From Oscillospiraceae bacterium (lineage in GTDB: Bacteria > Bacillota > Clostridia > Oscillospirales > Acutalibacteraceae), in contig DOUO01000123.1 in assembly GCA_003520555.1 (NCBI GenBank), forward strand, positions 1 through 7,104: DNA of 7,104 nt, written 5' to 3'. Each line of letters begins with the position of its first letter. Position 1 is the first letter of the stretch. Below the pieces are notes generated by a model, which was given only the letters and a program-made list of their open reading frames with translations, was not told the origin of the DNA and searched no databases. A program made the position numbers and the translations under genes. This document shows positions 1-7,043 of this stretch, piece by piece.

Positions 1-1575
1 AGGCGGAGCGCCGTACTGGAACGCGTTGTAAAGCGCGCTGAATTTTGCCTTGAGGTCGTCCTCGGAATAGCCGGCGATTTCAAACGCTTTTTTCATGATT
101 TCGATATCATGGTTACGAACCGCGCCTGAGGAAAGCTCTACGCCGTTGCATACGATGTCGTACTGATACGCCAGAATTTCCTCGGGATCCTTGTTGAGAA
201 GCGCGTCAAGACCGCCCTGCGGCATTGAAAACGGGTTGTGAGTAAAGATAACCTTTCCGTCGTCGTCGCGTTCATACATCGGGAAGTCAACGATGAAGCA
301 AAGCTCAAACCTGCTTTCGTCAATAAGCTTCAGACGGTTTGCGACCTCGGTGCGGATTTGTCCCGCAAGCTTGGGAGCTTCAACGGCAGTGTCGGCAATG
401 AAATAAATAACGTCGCCTGCCTTTGACATATTGCGGCTGATTAATTCCTCGCGGTCGCCGGGCTTTAAGAACTTGTCAATGGGACCGTCAAAGGTTAAAT
501 CGTCGTTTACCTTTACATAGCCCAAGCCCTTCATGCCGATTGACAGCGCGAATTCTTCCATGCGCTTGAACCACTTTTTGCTTTGTGCCGCCGCGCCGGG
601 AACGTTGATTGAACGCACGCATTTTTTGCGGAAGGGCGCAAAGTCGGTTTCGACAAACATGTCGCTGATTTCCTTGATTTCAAGCGGATTTCTGAGGTCG
701 GGCTTGTCGGTGCCGTATTTAAGCATTGCCTCCGCGAAGGGAATACGCTTAAACGGCGGCTTGCTGACAGCCTTTGAGTTGCCGAATTTCTTAAAGGTTT
801 CGTAAAGCACTTCCTCCGCAACGTCAAAAACGTCCTCCTGAGTCGCGAACGCCATTTCAAAGTCAAGCTGATAAAACTCGCCGGGCGAACGGTCGGCTCG
901 AGCGTCCTCGTCGCGGAAGCAGGGAGCGATTTGGAAATATTTGTCAAAGCCGCTGACCATCAAAAGCTGTTTGAAAATCTGCGGAGCCTGCGGCAGAGCG
1001 TAAAACTTGCCCTTGTGCTTGCGGCTCGGGATAAGGTAGTCGCGCGCGCCCTCGGGCGATGAGGATGACAAAATAGGCGTATTGATTTCAACAAAGCCCA
1101 TTTCCTCCATCTTGCTTCTGAGGAAGGAAACGATTTTTGAACGAAGCAGTATATTATTGTGAACCTTTGGGTTTCTGAGGTCAAGAAAGCGGTACTTAAG
1201 TCTTACGTCCTCGCCGGTGTTGGTTGATGAGGGAACCTCAAACGGAAGCACGTTTTTGCACTTGCCCAAAACCTGAATGTCCTCGGTGTGAACCTCGACA
1301 AAGCCCGTGGCGATTTTCTTATTGATTGTGTCCTCGTCACGCTTAACAACCTCGCCGCTTAATGTAACCGTGCACTCTTTGTTTATATTTTTAAGCAGTT
1401 CGTCGTTGTGAACAACAACCTGCAAAACGCCGTACTGGTCGCGGATGTCCAAAAACATTACGCCGCCGTGGTCGCGGATATTTTCCACCCAGCCGGCAAT
1501 CCTTACCTGCTGGCCTATATTTTCTTCTCTTAATTCACCGCAGCTTACCGTGCGGTACTTGTTTGCCTTTATCAT
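1..1575 (-). CDS. aspS: Aspartyl-tRNA synthetase, bacterial type (3' end beyond window)
   Basis: This class II synthetase charges tRNA with aspartate in the cytoplasm. The 525 residues present read in order as follows. An OB-fold anticodon-binding domain covers about 1-105 (GWVENIRDHGG at 28-38). Motif 1 ends in INTPIL (164-169) and is followed by SSPEGARDYLIPSR. Motif 2 is FRDEDARADRSPGEF from 220. A bacterial-type GAD insertion lies at roughly 310-420. The active-site return strands are FTHNPFSMPQ (444-453) and NGVELSSGAVR (477-487). The window edge cuts the gene after QYGAPP, just before motif 3 (GLDR), so about 65-70 residues of a usual ~590 are missing. The ATG at 1575 is chosen because AAAGGA (1590-1585) lies nine bases upstream and the protein begins where AspRS normally does. 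A dedicated promoter precedes it. His36 sits where a histidine has been linked to non-discriminating AspRS (see findings). Identity is certain; tRNA specificity is inference. Confidence 0.97.
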   Translation of the reverse strand, partial: MIKANKYRTVSCGELREENIGQQVRIAGWVENIRDHGGVMFLDIRDQYGVLQVVVHNDELLKNINKECTVTLSGEVVKRDEDTINKKIATGFVEVHTEDIQVLGKCKNVLPFEVPSSTNTGEDVRLKYRFLDLRNPKVHNNILLRSKIVSFLRSKMEEMGFVEINTPILSSSSPEGARDYLIPSRKHKGKFYALPQAPQIFKQLLMVSGFDKYFQIAPCFRDEDARADRSPGEFYQLDFEMAFATQEDVFDVAEEVLYETFKKFGNSKAVSKPPFKRIPFAEAMLKYGTDKPDLRNPLEIKEISDMFVETDFAPFRKKCVRSINVPGAAAQSKKWFKRMEEFALSIGMKGLGYVKVNDDLTFDGPIDKFLKPGDREELISRNMSKAGDVIYFIADTAVEAPKLAGQIRTEVANRLKLIDESRFELCFIVDFPMYERDDDGKVIFTHNPFSMPQGGLDALLNKDPEEILAYQYDIVCNGVELSSGAVRNHDIEIMKKAFEIAGYSEDDLKAKFSALYNAFQYGAPP

Positions 1576-1616
1576 TAAAAACTGTCCTTTCACGGATTTT
1601 TTACCCATTCTATAGT

Positions 1617-1645
1617 ATTATACCACAACTCTTGCGTTCAATCAA
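1617..1645 (-). promoter_or_regulatory. Sigma-70/SigA-type promoter of aspS
   Basis: On the minus strand TTGATT (1645-1640) and a perfect TATAAT (1622-1617) are separated by exactly 17 bases. The TG one base before the -10 makes it an extended -10 as well. Transcription should begin near 1610, giving a leader of about 35 bases with no room for a T-box. No intrinsic terminator is visible between the permease stop (1712) and this promoter, so aspS may also receive read-through from the upstream operon. Confidence 0.75.
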
Positions 1646-1711
1646 TACTTTAATTCAGTTATTATCTTTTTATTGTCGCGCGTAACGGACACTGAATTCA
1701 TACGTTTAAAA

Positions 1712-4700
1712 TCATTCAACGCTTTTAAGGCTTTCAACCATGTTAACTGCCTTGATTTTAAAGCTCATTGCGGCGTTAACGGCAAGCGAGAACAGCATTG
1801 TCAGCCCCGCGGCGAAAAGATAAGAGGTGAAGTAAATTTCACGCCCGAACATTACGTTGTCTACCTCAACCGTTGTCACAATGAACCCGGTGAGCAGCAC
1901 GCCGAGTCCAAGCCCGGCGGCGATGCCGAGGATTGTCAGGATGATGTTTTCCCTGTAAATAAACGACGAGGTTTCGCGGTTATAAAAGCCCAGCACCTTA
2001 AAGGTGGCAATTTCGCGCACGCGTTCGGCAATGTTGATGTTTGTCAAATTATAAAGCACCACAAACGCCAGCGCGGCAGCGCAGACAATCATTACGACGA
2101 CCACCATGTTCAGCGAATTGAGCATGTTTTTGAATTCGGTTATTTTTTCCGCCATGAAGGTGACGGCGACTACGCGCTTGTCGCCGAGCATCAGCGAGCT
2201 GAAGCTGTCGGCGCGTTCGCCCTTGGTTTCCTCAAGGGAAGCGCACAGCAGGTTGTAAGAGGGCTGCTTTGAAAACAGCTTTTGATAAAGCGCGGGAGTC
2301 ATGTACATGTAATTGTTTATATACTGTTCGTATATTCCCGTAATTTTGACCTCCGCCGAACCTGCCCCGGTGATTATTTTTATTGCGTCGCCTTCCCTGA
2401 GCTTATTTACGGAAGCGTATTTTTCGTTTACCGCAACTCCGTTGTCGTCAAGCGTCAGCCGCCTGTGCCCCGCGCGTTCGCGGAGCATAACCATGTCGCC
2501 CAAGTTTTGCGCGTCCGAAAAAACGCTGAGAGTTAAGGGGGAGTCAAGCTGTGTTTTATTGTGTTCAACGGTTATGCTTTCCTGCATGCAAAGCATTGAT
2601 TTTTTCGCGTTGCCGGATTTTTCGGCAAGCCGCTTAAGATAATCAAGCTCTTTTTCGTTTCCGGGTTTTTTCGGCACAACCGCGACGTCGTAGCGAAAAA
2701 CCTCGCCGAACTGAATTTCCGTAAGGGGGTCAAAGCTGTTTAAAAGTCCGAACGCCGCGACAATAAGCGCGGTACAGCCGGCAACGCCGATTACCGTCAT
2801 ACAAAGCCTTGCCTTGTAACGGAACAGGTTGCGCGCGGTGAGCTTTGCGGTAAAGCCCATTCGCTTCCACAGCACGGAGAATCTTTCAAGCAAAATGCGC
2901 TTGCCTGCCTTGGGCGCTTTCGGGCGCATTGCCTGCGCAGGCTTGACGCGGAGGGATTTTTCACACACGATAACCGAAACCGCGGTTGTGGTCAGTATTG
3001 CAGCGAGAATACCCAGAATGATGATGGGAAAATTGAGCACAAGGGCTATGTCGCCGATGTAATACATTATTTTATAGGCGTTGTAAATGATAAACGGAAG
3101 CGTCATAACCCCTATTGCCGTGCCGATTATACTGCCCGAAACGCCGGCTGTCATTGAGTAGATTACAAACTTTAAGACAATGCTCCGGTTGCCGTAGCCA
3201 AGCGCCTTGAAGGTCGCTATTTCCGTGCGTTTTTCCTCAATAAGACGCGTCATGGTGGTTACGCAGACCAAAATCGCCACAAGCAGGAAAAACAGCGGAA
3301 ACACGGAAGCTACCGCGTCAAGTCTGTCCGCGTTTTGCGTAAAGGTGGTGTAGCCGGGGTTGTCGTCACGGGTGTTGACGTACCACACGGGGTTTTCCGC
3401 TTTGTTGATTTTTTCCTCGGTTTCCTTTAGGTTTTTTTCGCCCCGGGCAAGCTTTTTTTCCGCTTCGGCAAACTTTTCCTCAGCCGCCTTTTTGCTTTTT
3501 TCGTATTCGGCTTCGCCTGCTTCAAGCTCCGAAAGCGGTTCGCGTGTTTTTTCGTCGAATTCCTTAACGCCGCTTTCATACTGACCGCGCGCGGAATCAA
3601 GCTGATTTTGAGCGTTGTCAAGCTCGTACTCCGCAAGCCCCTTTTGACTTTCAAGCAGCGCTCTGCCCTGTTCAAGCGCGGCTTTTCCGGCTTCAAGCTG
3701 TGCCTGCCCCGCGCCGAGCCGCGCGTCCGCGATTGCACGCGCGCTGTCCGCAAGAGCGGACGGCTGTTCGCTTATTTTTTGCTCCGCCTCCGCTTTGCCC
3801 TGTTCAAGCAGGTCTTGCGCGGCGTCAAGCTGAGCCTGTCCCGAATTAAGCCGGTTTTCGGCTTCTTCGGTCTGACGGCGGGCTTCCCGCTTCGAGCTGT
3901 CAAGCCGTGCCTGTCCGCTGTCAAGCTGCTGTTTGGCGTCGCTGAGCTTTTGCGCCGATTCGGCGGTTTCGCTTTCATACCGTGCGCGGGCTGCGTCTAT
4001 CTCCTTTTTGGCGTCGGCAAGCTTTTTTTCCGCCTGCGCCCTCTGCGTTTTGTATTCGGCTTTCGACTTTTCAAGCTTTTGCCGCGCCTCGTTAATAACC
4101 TCCGCCTTAAACGATTTTGAGCGCGCCTTTCCGAGCGCTTCGATTTTGTTTTTAAGCTCGTCGAGCTTTGCCTCGTATTCGTCGGAGAAAGGAGAGTATT
4201 TGTCCGAAAAACCGGCTTTTATATATAGCTCCGTATAACGTTCGGTTTTAAAATTATCGGCGCTTAAATACATATATTCGTCAATATTTCCGTCGCCGAT
4301 ACCGCTGCTTCCGCGCTGATAAGAGATGTACAGCGGCGACTGAGCCTTGCCGACAACCTTATATTTAAGCCCCTTCAGAAGCTCGGCGGTCTTTTGGTCG
4401 CCCGAGTACTCCGAAAGGTTTACGGTTTCGCCGATTTCGTGCGCGGATTTGCCGAAGCCGACGCCTTCGGTTAAGATTTCGCCTGTTTTTTCGGGGAGCT
4501 TTCCTTCCGTGAGCACAATTGAGTTAAGCTCGGGATTTTTCCCGTAGCTTTTTGGAAGCGCAATCAGGTGAATAAGCTGACCGCCCTCGCTTGATTTACG
4601 GGTTACGTCGCAAAAATACGAGGGCATTACCGCCGAAACACCGTCCAGCTCAGCGACCTCTTCAACATCCTTTTCGGAAAAGCCCGCGGTGGAAAGGACG

Positions 4701-4882
4701 CGGTAATCCATGAGCTTTTGCCCGGCGTAATAGGTTTCGGCAAGGTGATACATGGACGGGCTTGTTGCCTTTATTCCCGCAAAAAAACCCACGCCCAGCG
4801 CGATTATTGCCATGATTGAAATAAACCTCGCCTTGCTGTTGCTGATTTCACGAAACGTATTTTTAATAAGCGCCTGCTTCAC
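1712..4882 (-). CDS. FtsX/MacB-type ABC permease, duplicated, with long extracytoplasmic coiled coil
   Basis: Membrane subunit, 1056 residues, of a type VII (MacB/FtsX-like) ABC system. Two four-TM halves are visible, with TMs near 18-38, 524-545, 571-598 and 613-639, then 693-716, 923-945, 977-1002 and 1017-1038. After the second TM of each half comes the same coupling-helix motif, EKRTEIATFKALGYGNR (550-566) and ERVREIATFKVLGFYNR (953-969), showing internal duplication. Each half has a MacB-like outer domain after its first TM (39-523 and 717-922). The first is interrupted at about 235-495 by a hydrophilic Ala/Glu/Lys/Gln-rich coiled coil with recurring GQAQL/GQARL units (323, 348, 392). 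The start is GTG at 4882 with an ideal ribosome binding site. The ATPase lies 63 bases upstream. The substrate is unknown: export of a peptide or lipid, or FtsEX-like control of cell-wall enzymes, are both possible. Family confidence is high; function is not assignable. Confidence 0.93.
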   Translation of the reverse strand: MKQALIKNTFREISNSKARFISIMAIIALGVGFFAGIKATSPSMYHLAETYYAGQKLMDYRVLSTAGFSEKDVEEVAELDGVSAVMPSYFCDVTRKSSEGGQLIHLIALPKSYGKNPELNSIVLTEGKLPEKTGEILTEGVGFGKSAHEIGETVNLSEYSGDQKTAELLKGLKYKVVGKAQSPLYISYQRGSSGIGDGNIDEYMYLSADNFKTERYTELYIKAGFSDKYSPFSDEYEAKLDELKNKIEALGKARSKSFKAEVINEARQKLEKSKAEYKTQRAQAEKKLADAKKEIDAARARYESETAESAQKLSDAKQQLDSGQARLDSSKREARRQTEEAENRLNSGQAQLDAAQDLLEQGKAEAEQKISEQPSALADSARAIADARLGAGQAQLEAGKAALEQGRALLESQKGLAEYELDNAQNQLDSARGQYESGVKEFDEKTREPLSELEAGEAEYEKSKKAAEEKFAEAEKKLARGEKNLKETEEKINKAENPVWYVNTRDDNPGYTTFTQNADRLDAVASVFPLFFLLVAILVCVTTMTRLIEEKRTEIATFKALGYGNRSIVLKFVIYSMTAGVSGSIIGTAIGVMTLPFIIYNAYKIMYYIGDIALVLNFPIIILGILAAILTTTAVSVIVCEKSLRVKPAQAMRPKAPKAGKRILLERFSVLWKRMGFTAKLTARNLFRYKARLCMTVIGVAGCTALIVAAFGLLNSFDPLTEIQFGEVFRYDVAVVPKKPGNEKELDYLKRLAEKSGNAKKSMLCMQESITVEHNKTQLDSPLTLSVFSDAQNLGDMVMLRERAGHRRLTLDDNGVAVNEKYASVNKLREGDAIKIITGAGSAEVKITGIYEQYINNYMYMTPALYQKLFSKQPSYNLLCASLEETKGERADSFSSLMLGDKRVVAVTFMAEKITEFKNMLNSLNMVVVVMIVCAAALAFVVLYNLTNINIAERVREIATFKVLGFYNRETSSFIYRENIILTILGIAAGLGLGVLLTGFIVTTVEVDNVMFGREIYFTSYLFAAGLTMLFSLAVNAAMSFKIKAVNMVESLKSVE
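3446..3463 (-). repeat. 18-bp direct repeat, copy B, in the coiled-coil coding region
   Basis: This segment matches 4016-4033 base for base over 18 positions. Both copies are in frame and encode AEKKLA, here residues 474-479 near the C-terminal end of the coiled coil. It is most simply a trace of duplication or constrained coiled-coil sequence within the permease gene. Confidence 0.7.
4016..4033 (-). repeat. 18-bp direct repeat, copy A, in the coiled-coil coding region
   Basis: Identical to 3446-3463. It encodes AEKKLA at residues 284-289, near the N-terminal end of the coiled coil. The two copies lie 570 bp (190 codons) apart, so recombination between them would delete the central coil in frame. 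Confidence 0.7.
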
Positions 4883-4886
4883 GGTT

Positions 4887-4895
4887 ACCTCCTTT
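4887..4895 (-). promoter_or_regulatory. Ideal Shine-Dalgarno that fixes the GTG start of the permease
   Basis: The minus strand reads AAAGGAGGT, a nine-base match to the usual anti-Shine-Dalgarno end of 16S rRNA, four bases before GTG at 4882-4880. No ATG in the frame is better placed, so the GTG start is well supported. The strong site may compensate for the weaker start codon. Confidence 0.85.
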
Positions 4896-4945
4896 CCTTT
4901 TTTACACGTTTTACGCGCGCGGAAAACAATCGCGGTGTAATAAGC

Positions 4946-5647
4946 TTACCATTCGATTTCGTCGATGGATTTCGGGCTTCGGTTGTATTCGTCGCGAACG
5001 ATTTTTCCGCTTTTCATCTCGATAACATGGTCTGCCATGGGGGTGATTGCGCCGTTGTGGGTGATGAGCACCACCGTCATTTTTTCGCGGCGGCAGGTTT
5101 CCTGCAAAAGCTTCAGAATTTGCCTGCCGGTGTTGTAATCAAGCGCGCCGGTGGGCTCGTCGCACAGCAAAAGCCCCGGGCGTTTGGCAAGCGCGCGCGC
5201 AATTGAAACGCGCTGCTGTTCGCCGCCGGAAAGCTGCGCAGGAAAATTATCCTTTCGCTCAAGAAGCCCGACGCTTTCAAGCGCCGCTTCGCTTTCAACG
5301 GGATTTTGACAGATTTGGGTTGCAAGCTCAACGTTTTCCTTTGCCGTAAGGTTTTGAACCAGATTGTAAAACTGAAAAACAAAACCTATGTCAAAACGGC
5401 GGTAATCAATGAGCTGTTTGTCGGTATAACGGCTGATGTCGTTTCCGCGCACAATGATTTCGCCCTCGGAGGCGCTGTCCATTCCTCCCAGGATATTGAG
5501 AACCGTGGTTTTGCCGGCGCCCGAAGCGCCGACAACAACGGCAAATTCGCCTTCGGCGATTTCAAACGAAATGCCGTCCACGGCGTTTATTGTAACTTCG
5601 CCCATTTTGTAGCGTTTATATACGTTTTTAAATTCAACCAGGCTCAT
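4946..5647 (-). CDS. ABC transporter ATPase, MacB/LolD class
   Basis: Cytoplasmic ATP-binding subunit of 233 residues, full length for the family, that powers the downstream permease. Visible motifs: Walker A GASGAGKT (40-47), Q-loop Q92 in FVFQFYNL, signature LSGGEQQ (139-145), Walker B LLLCDEP with catalytic Glu164, D-loop ALD (168-170) and switch His197. The N-terminal layout ([25 protein letters not shown]) is typical of ATPases that pair with FtsX-like permeases (LolD, MacB, FtsE, YtrE). The ATG at 5647 follows GGAGG (5657-5653) by five bases. The gene starts only 15 bases after the glycosylase stop and ends 63 bases before the permease, which supports one operon and a two-subunit complex. 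All catalytic residues are present. The transported substrate cannot be told from the ATPase. Confidence 0.96.
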   Translation of the reverse strand: MSLVEFKNVYKRYKMGEVTINAVDGISFEIAEGEFAVVVGASGAGKTTVLNILGGMDSASEGEIIVRGNDISRYTDKQLIDYRRFDIGFVFQFYNLVQNLTAKENVELATQICQNPVESEAALESVGLLERKDNFPAQLSGGEQQRVSIARALAKRPGLLLCDEPTGALDYNTGRQILKLLQETCRREKMTVVLITHNGAITPMADHVIEMKSGKIVRDEYNRSPKSIDEIEW

Positions 5648-5662
5648 GCTTTCCTCCGTGAA

Positions 5663-6238
5663 TTATTTGTAGGTGTGTTCGCACACGGTCTTGATTTTTT
5701 CGCGCAGCTCCAGAAAGTCGGCAAAGGCTTCGGCCTTGCGGCGCGGATCGCGCAGTACGGCGGCAGGGTGGAGCATCGCGCACATCAGCACGCCGTTTTT
5801 GTTAAACCATTTGCCGTGTTCGCGCGTGATTTTAAAATCCGGCTTAATAATGCGGCAAGCGGCGATTCTGCCGAGGCACACGATGATTTTCGGGCGGATA
5901 AGCGCCGCCTGGTTTCTCAGCCAGTTTATGCAGCAGTCCTGCTCCTCGGGCTTGGGGTCGCGGTTATGCGGCGGACGGCATTTTACAATATTGGCGATGT
6001 AGATGTTTGAGTTTCTGTCCAAATCAACGGCGCAAAGCATTTTGTCAAGCAAAATTCCCGCCTTGCCCACAAACGGTTCGCCCTGCAAATCCTCGTTTTC
6101 ACCCGGGCCTTCGCCGATGAACATAACCTCTGCCTGCGCGTTGCCCACGCCCACAACAACGTTGTGACGGGTTTTGCAAAGTCCGCAGTTTCGGCAGGCG
6201 ATGCACGCCGCGGTAAGCTCTTCCCAATTACGGTACAT
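5663..6238 (-). CDS. udg: Uracil-DNA glycosylase, family 4 (4Fe-4S type)
   Basis: This enzyme excises uracil from DNA, from cytosine deamination or dUMP incorporation, and starts base-excision repair. It has 191 residues, normal for family 4. Motif A is GEGPGENED (42-50), followed by GEPFVGKAG (53-61). Motif B is HPAAVLRDP (157-165). The iron-sulfur ligands expected from the family pattern are Cys15 and Cys18 (CxxCxLxxxR), Cys87 in [10 protein letters not shown], and Cys103 sixteen residues later. Additional cysteines at 12, 21 and 102 sit beside the ligands. The ATG at 6238 follows GAGGG (6249-6245) by six bases. No convincing promoter was found upstream: TATAAA at 6272-6267 is the best -10, but it has no good -35. 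The gene is probably first in the transcript that continues into the ABC genes, without an evident functional link to them. The family call is secure. Confidence 0.95.
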   Translation of the reverse strand: MYRNWEELTAACIACRNCGLCKTRHNVVVGVGNAQAEVMFIGEGPGENEDLQGEPFVGKAGILLDKMLCAVDLDRNSNIYIANIVKCRPPHNRDPKPEEQDCCINWLRNQAALIRPKIIVCLGRIAACRIIKPDFKITREHGKWFNKNGVLMCAMLHPAAVLRDPRRKAEAFADFLELREKIKTVCEHTYK

Positions 6239-6275
6239 TTTTATCCCTCAAAAACAACAAATTTCTTTTATACGG

Positions 6276-6304
6276 TTGAAAATATTAATTATTCGTAGTA
6301 AAAT
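6276..6304 (+). promoter_or_regulatory. Sigma-70/SigA-type promoter of pduL
   Basis: TTGAAA (6276-6281) and TAAAAT (6299-6304) are separated by exactly 17 A/T-rich bases. Transcription should begin near 6311, leaving a leader of about 45 bases before the ATG at 6357. The promoter lies in the 118-base divergent region shared with the leftward glycosylase gene, so regulation of the two could be linked. Confidence 0.7.
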
Positions 6305-6316
6305 AGTATTAACATA

Positions 6317-6330
6317 TCCGTGACAACGGA
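6317..6330 (+). other. Small hairpin in the pduL mRNA leader
   Basis: TCCGT and ACGGA form a perfect 5-bp stem around a GACA loop, starting a few bases after the predicted transcription start and ending 12 bases before the ribosome binding site. It has no T-run, so it is not a terminator. It could stabilise the 5' end of the mRNA or be chance. No known riboswitch fits in so short a leader. Confidence 0.3.
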
Positions 6331-6342
6331 AAAATTATGAAT

Positions 6343-6347
6343 GGTGG
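6343..6347 (+). promoter_or_regulatory. Ribosome binding site that decides the pduL start
   Basis: GGTGG, a one-mismatch version of GGAGG, ends nine bases before ATG 6357 but directly abuts the alternative in-frame TTG at 6348. Only the ATG has workable spacing. The ATG also gives MKIMVETSAHHIH, the usual PduL N-terminus. Confidence 0.6.
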
Positions 6348-6356
6348 TTGAACATT

Positions 6357-6926
6357 ATGAAAATTATGGTAGAAACCTCTGCTCATCATATTCATGTTTG
6401 CAGAGAAACGCTTGACGTTCTTTACGGCAAGGATTATCAGCTTACAAACAAAAAGGATCTTTCGCAGCCCGGTCAGTTTGCCTGCGCCGAAAAGGTTACG
6501 GTTGTAGGACCCAGAGGCGAAATGACCATGTCGATTCTCGGTCCCGAAAGACCCGAGGATCAGGTAGAAATAAGCCTTACAGACGCAAGAAAGCTGGGCT
6601 TGGTCGCTCCCATCAGGGAATCGGGCAAGGTTGAAGGCACACCCGGCTGCAAGCTTGTAGGTCCCAAGGGTGAGGTTGAGATCGCTCAGGGCGTTATTGC
6701 CGCTAAAAGACACATTCACTTTGACCCCAAGACTGCCGAGGAAAACGGCTTTAAGGATCAGCAGATTGTTTCCGTTAAGGTTGGCGAGGGCACAGGCAGA
6801 GAAACCGTTTTCGGCGACGTTGTTGTCCGCGTAAGCCCCAAGTACGCTCCGGCTATGCACATTGACACCGACGAATCAAACGCGGCAGGTCTTGCCGGCA
6901 CGGTTGACGGCGAAATTATTGTTTGA
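6357..6926 (+). CDS. pduL: PduL-type phosphate acyltransferase (phosphotransacylase)
   Basis: Catalyses acyl-CoA + phosphate to and from acyl-phosphate + CoA (propanoyl or acetyl), the step before an acyl kinase makes ATP and acid. From ATG 6357 the protein is 189 residues. The tandem PduL beta-barrel halves are visible, with repeats VTVVGPRGEM (47-56) and KLVGPKGEVE (99-108). Conserved zinc-site histidine clusters are HHIH (10-13), RHIH (118-121) and MHIDTDE (167-173). The conserved arginine in APIRESG is Arg87. It is unrelated to classical Pta. The conserved core starts at residue 1, so there is no amphipathic N-terminal extension of the kind that targets microcompartment PduL, and no shell genes are nearby. 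It is monocistronic, with its own promoter and terminator. Seven of its eight arginine codons are AGA/AGG, unlike the mostly CGN use I read in the opposite-strand genes; this fits high expression. Acyl-chain preference cannot be read from the sequence. Confidence 0.95.
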   Translation: MKIMVETSAHHIHVCRETLDVLYGKDYQLTNKKDLSQPGQFACAEKVTVVGPRGEMTMSILGPERPEDQVEISLTDARKLGLVAPIRESGKVEGTPGCKLVGPKGEVEIAQGVIAAKRHIHFDPKTAEENGFKDQQIVSVKVGEGTGRETVFGDVVVRVSPKYAPAMHIDTDESNAAGLAGTVDGEIIV

Positions 6927-6943
6927 TAATATTTAAGCTTTGC

Positions 6944-6971
6944 GGGCGGCTCGGCGAGCCGCCCTTTTTTT
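6944..6971 (+). terminator. Intrinsic terminator of pduL
   Basis: A perfect 9-bp G+C-rich stem, GGGCGGCTC (6944-6952) with GAGCCGCCC (6956-6964), closes a GGC loop and runs directly into seven T (6965-6971). It lies 17 bases after the pduL stop. There is no matching A-run on the left side, so it acts on rightward transcripts only. Confidence 0.93.
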
Positions 6972-7043
6972 GCCGAAATGCCGTCACGTTTTTATTACTT
7001 ATACTATTCTCTGATAAAAGACTTTAAAACAGATGTCAATGGA

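Noticed and set aside
1662..1700. Possible terminator after the permease
   Set aside because: The only stem (TGTC/GACA with two inner pairs and a bulge) is weak and is followed by A-rich, not T-rich, sequence in the minus direction.
1673..2272. Open frame of 199 codons on the plus strand, antisense to the permease 3' end
   Set aside because: It overlaps conserved permease TM and coupling-helix sequence, has the His/Asn/Arg-rich composition of a reverse-strand shadow, and has no convincing ribosome binding site.
4897..4945. Hairpin-like sequence (GTTTT...AAAAC with a CG-rich centre) between ATPase and permease as a terminator or attenuator
   Set aside because: The stem is interrupted and is not followed by a T-run on the transcribed strand.
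5306..6010. Open frame of 234 codons on the plus strand across the ATPase and glycosylase
   Set aside because: It runs antisense through two well-conserved genes and their junction and shows no recognisable domain. It is explained by codon bias of the real genes.
6348..6356. TTG at 6348 as the pduL start
   Set aside because: The only ribosome binding site (GGTGG, 6343-6347) abuts it with no spacing. ATG 6357 has nine bases of spacing and gives the usual family N-terminus.
6309..6860. Open frame of 183 codons antisense to pduL
   Set aside because: It mirrors the highly conserved PduL reading frame, and its translation resembles no family I know.
6998..7005. TATACT as a -10 box for a transcript entering the right-edge element
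   Set aside because: No acceptable -35 hexamer lies 16-18 bases upstream.
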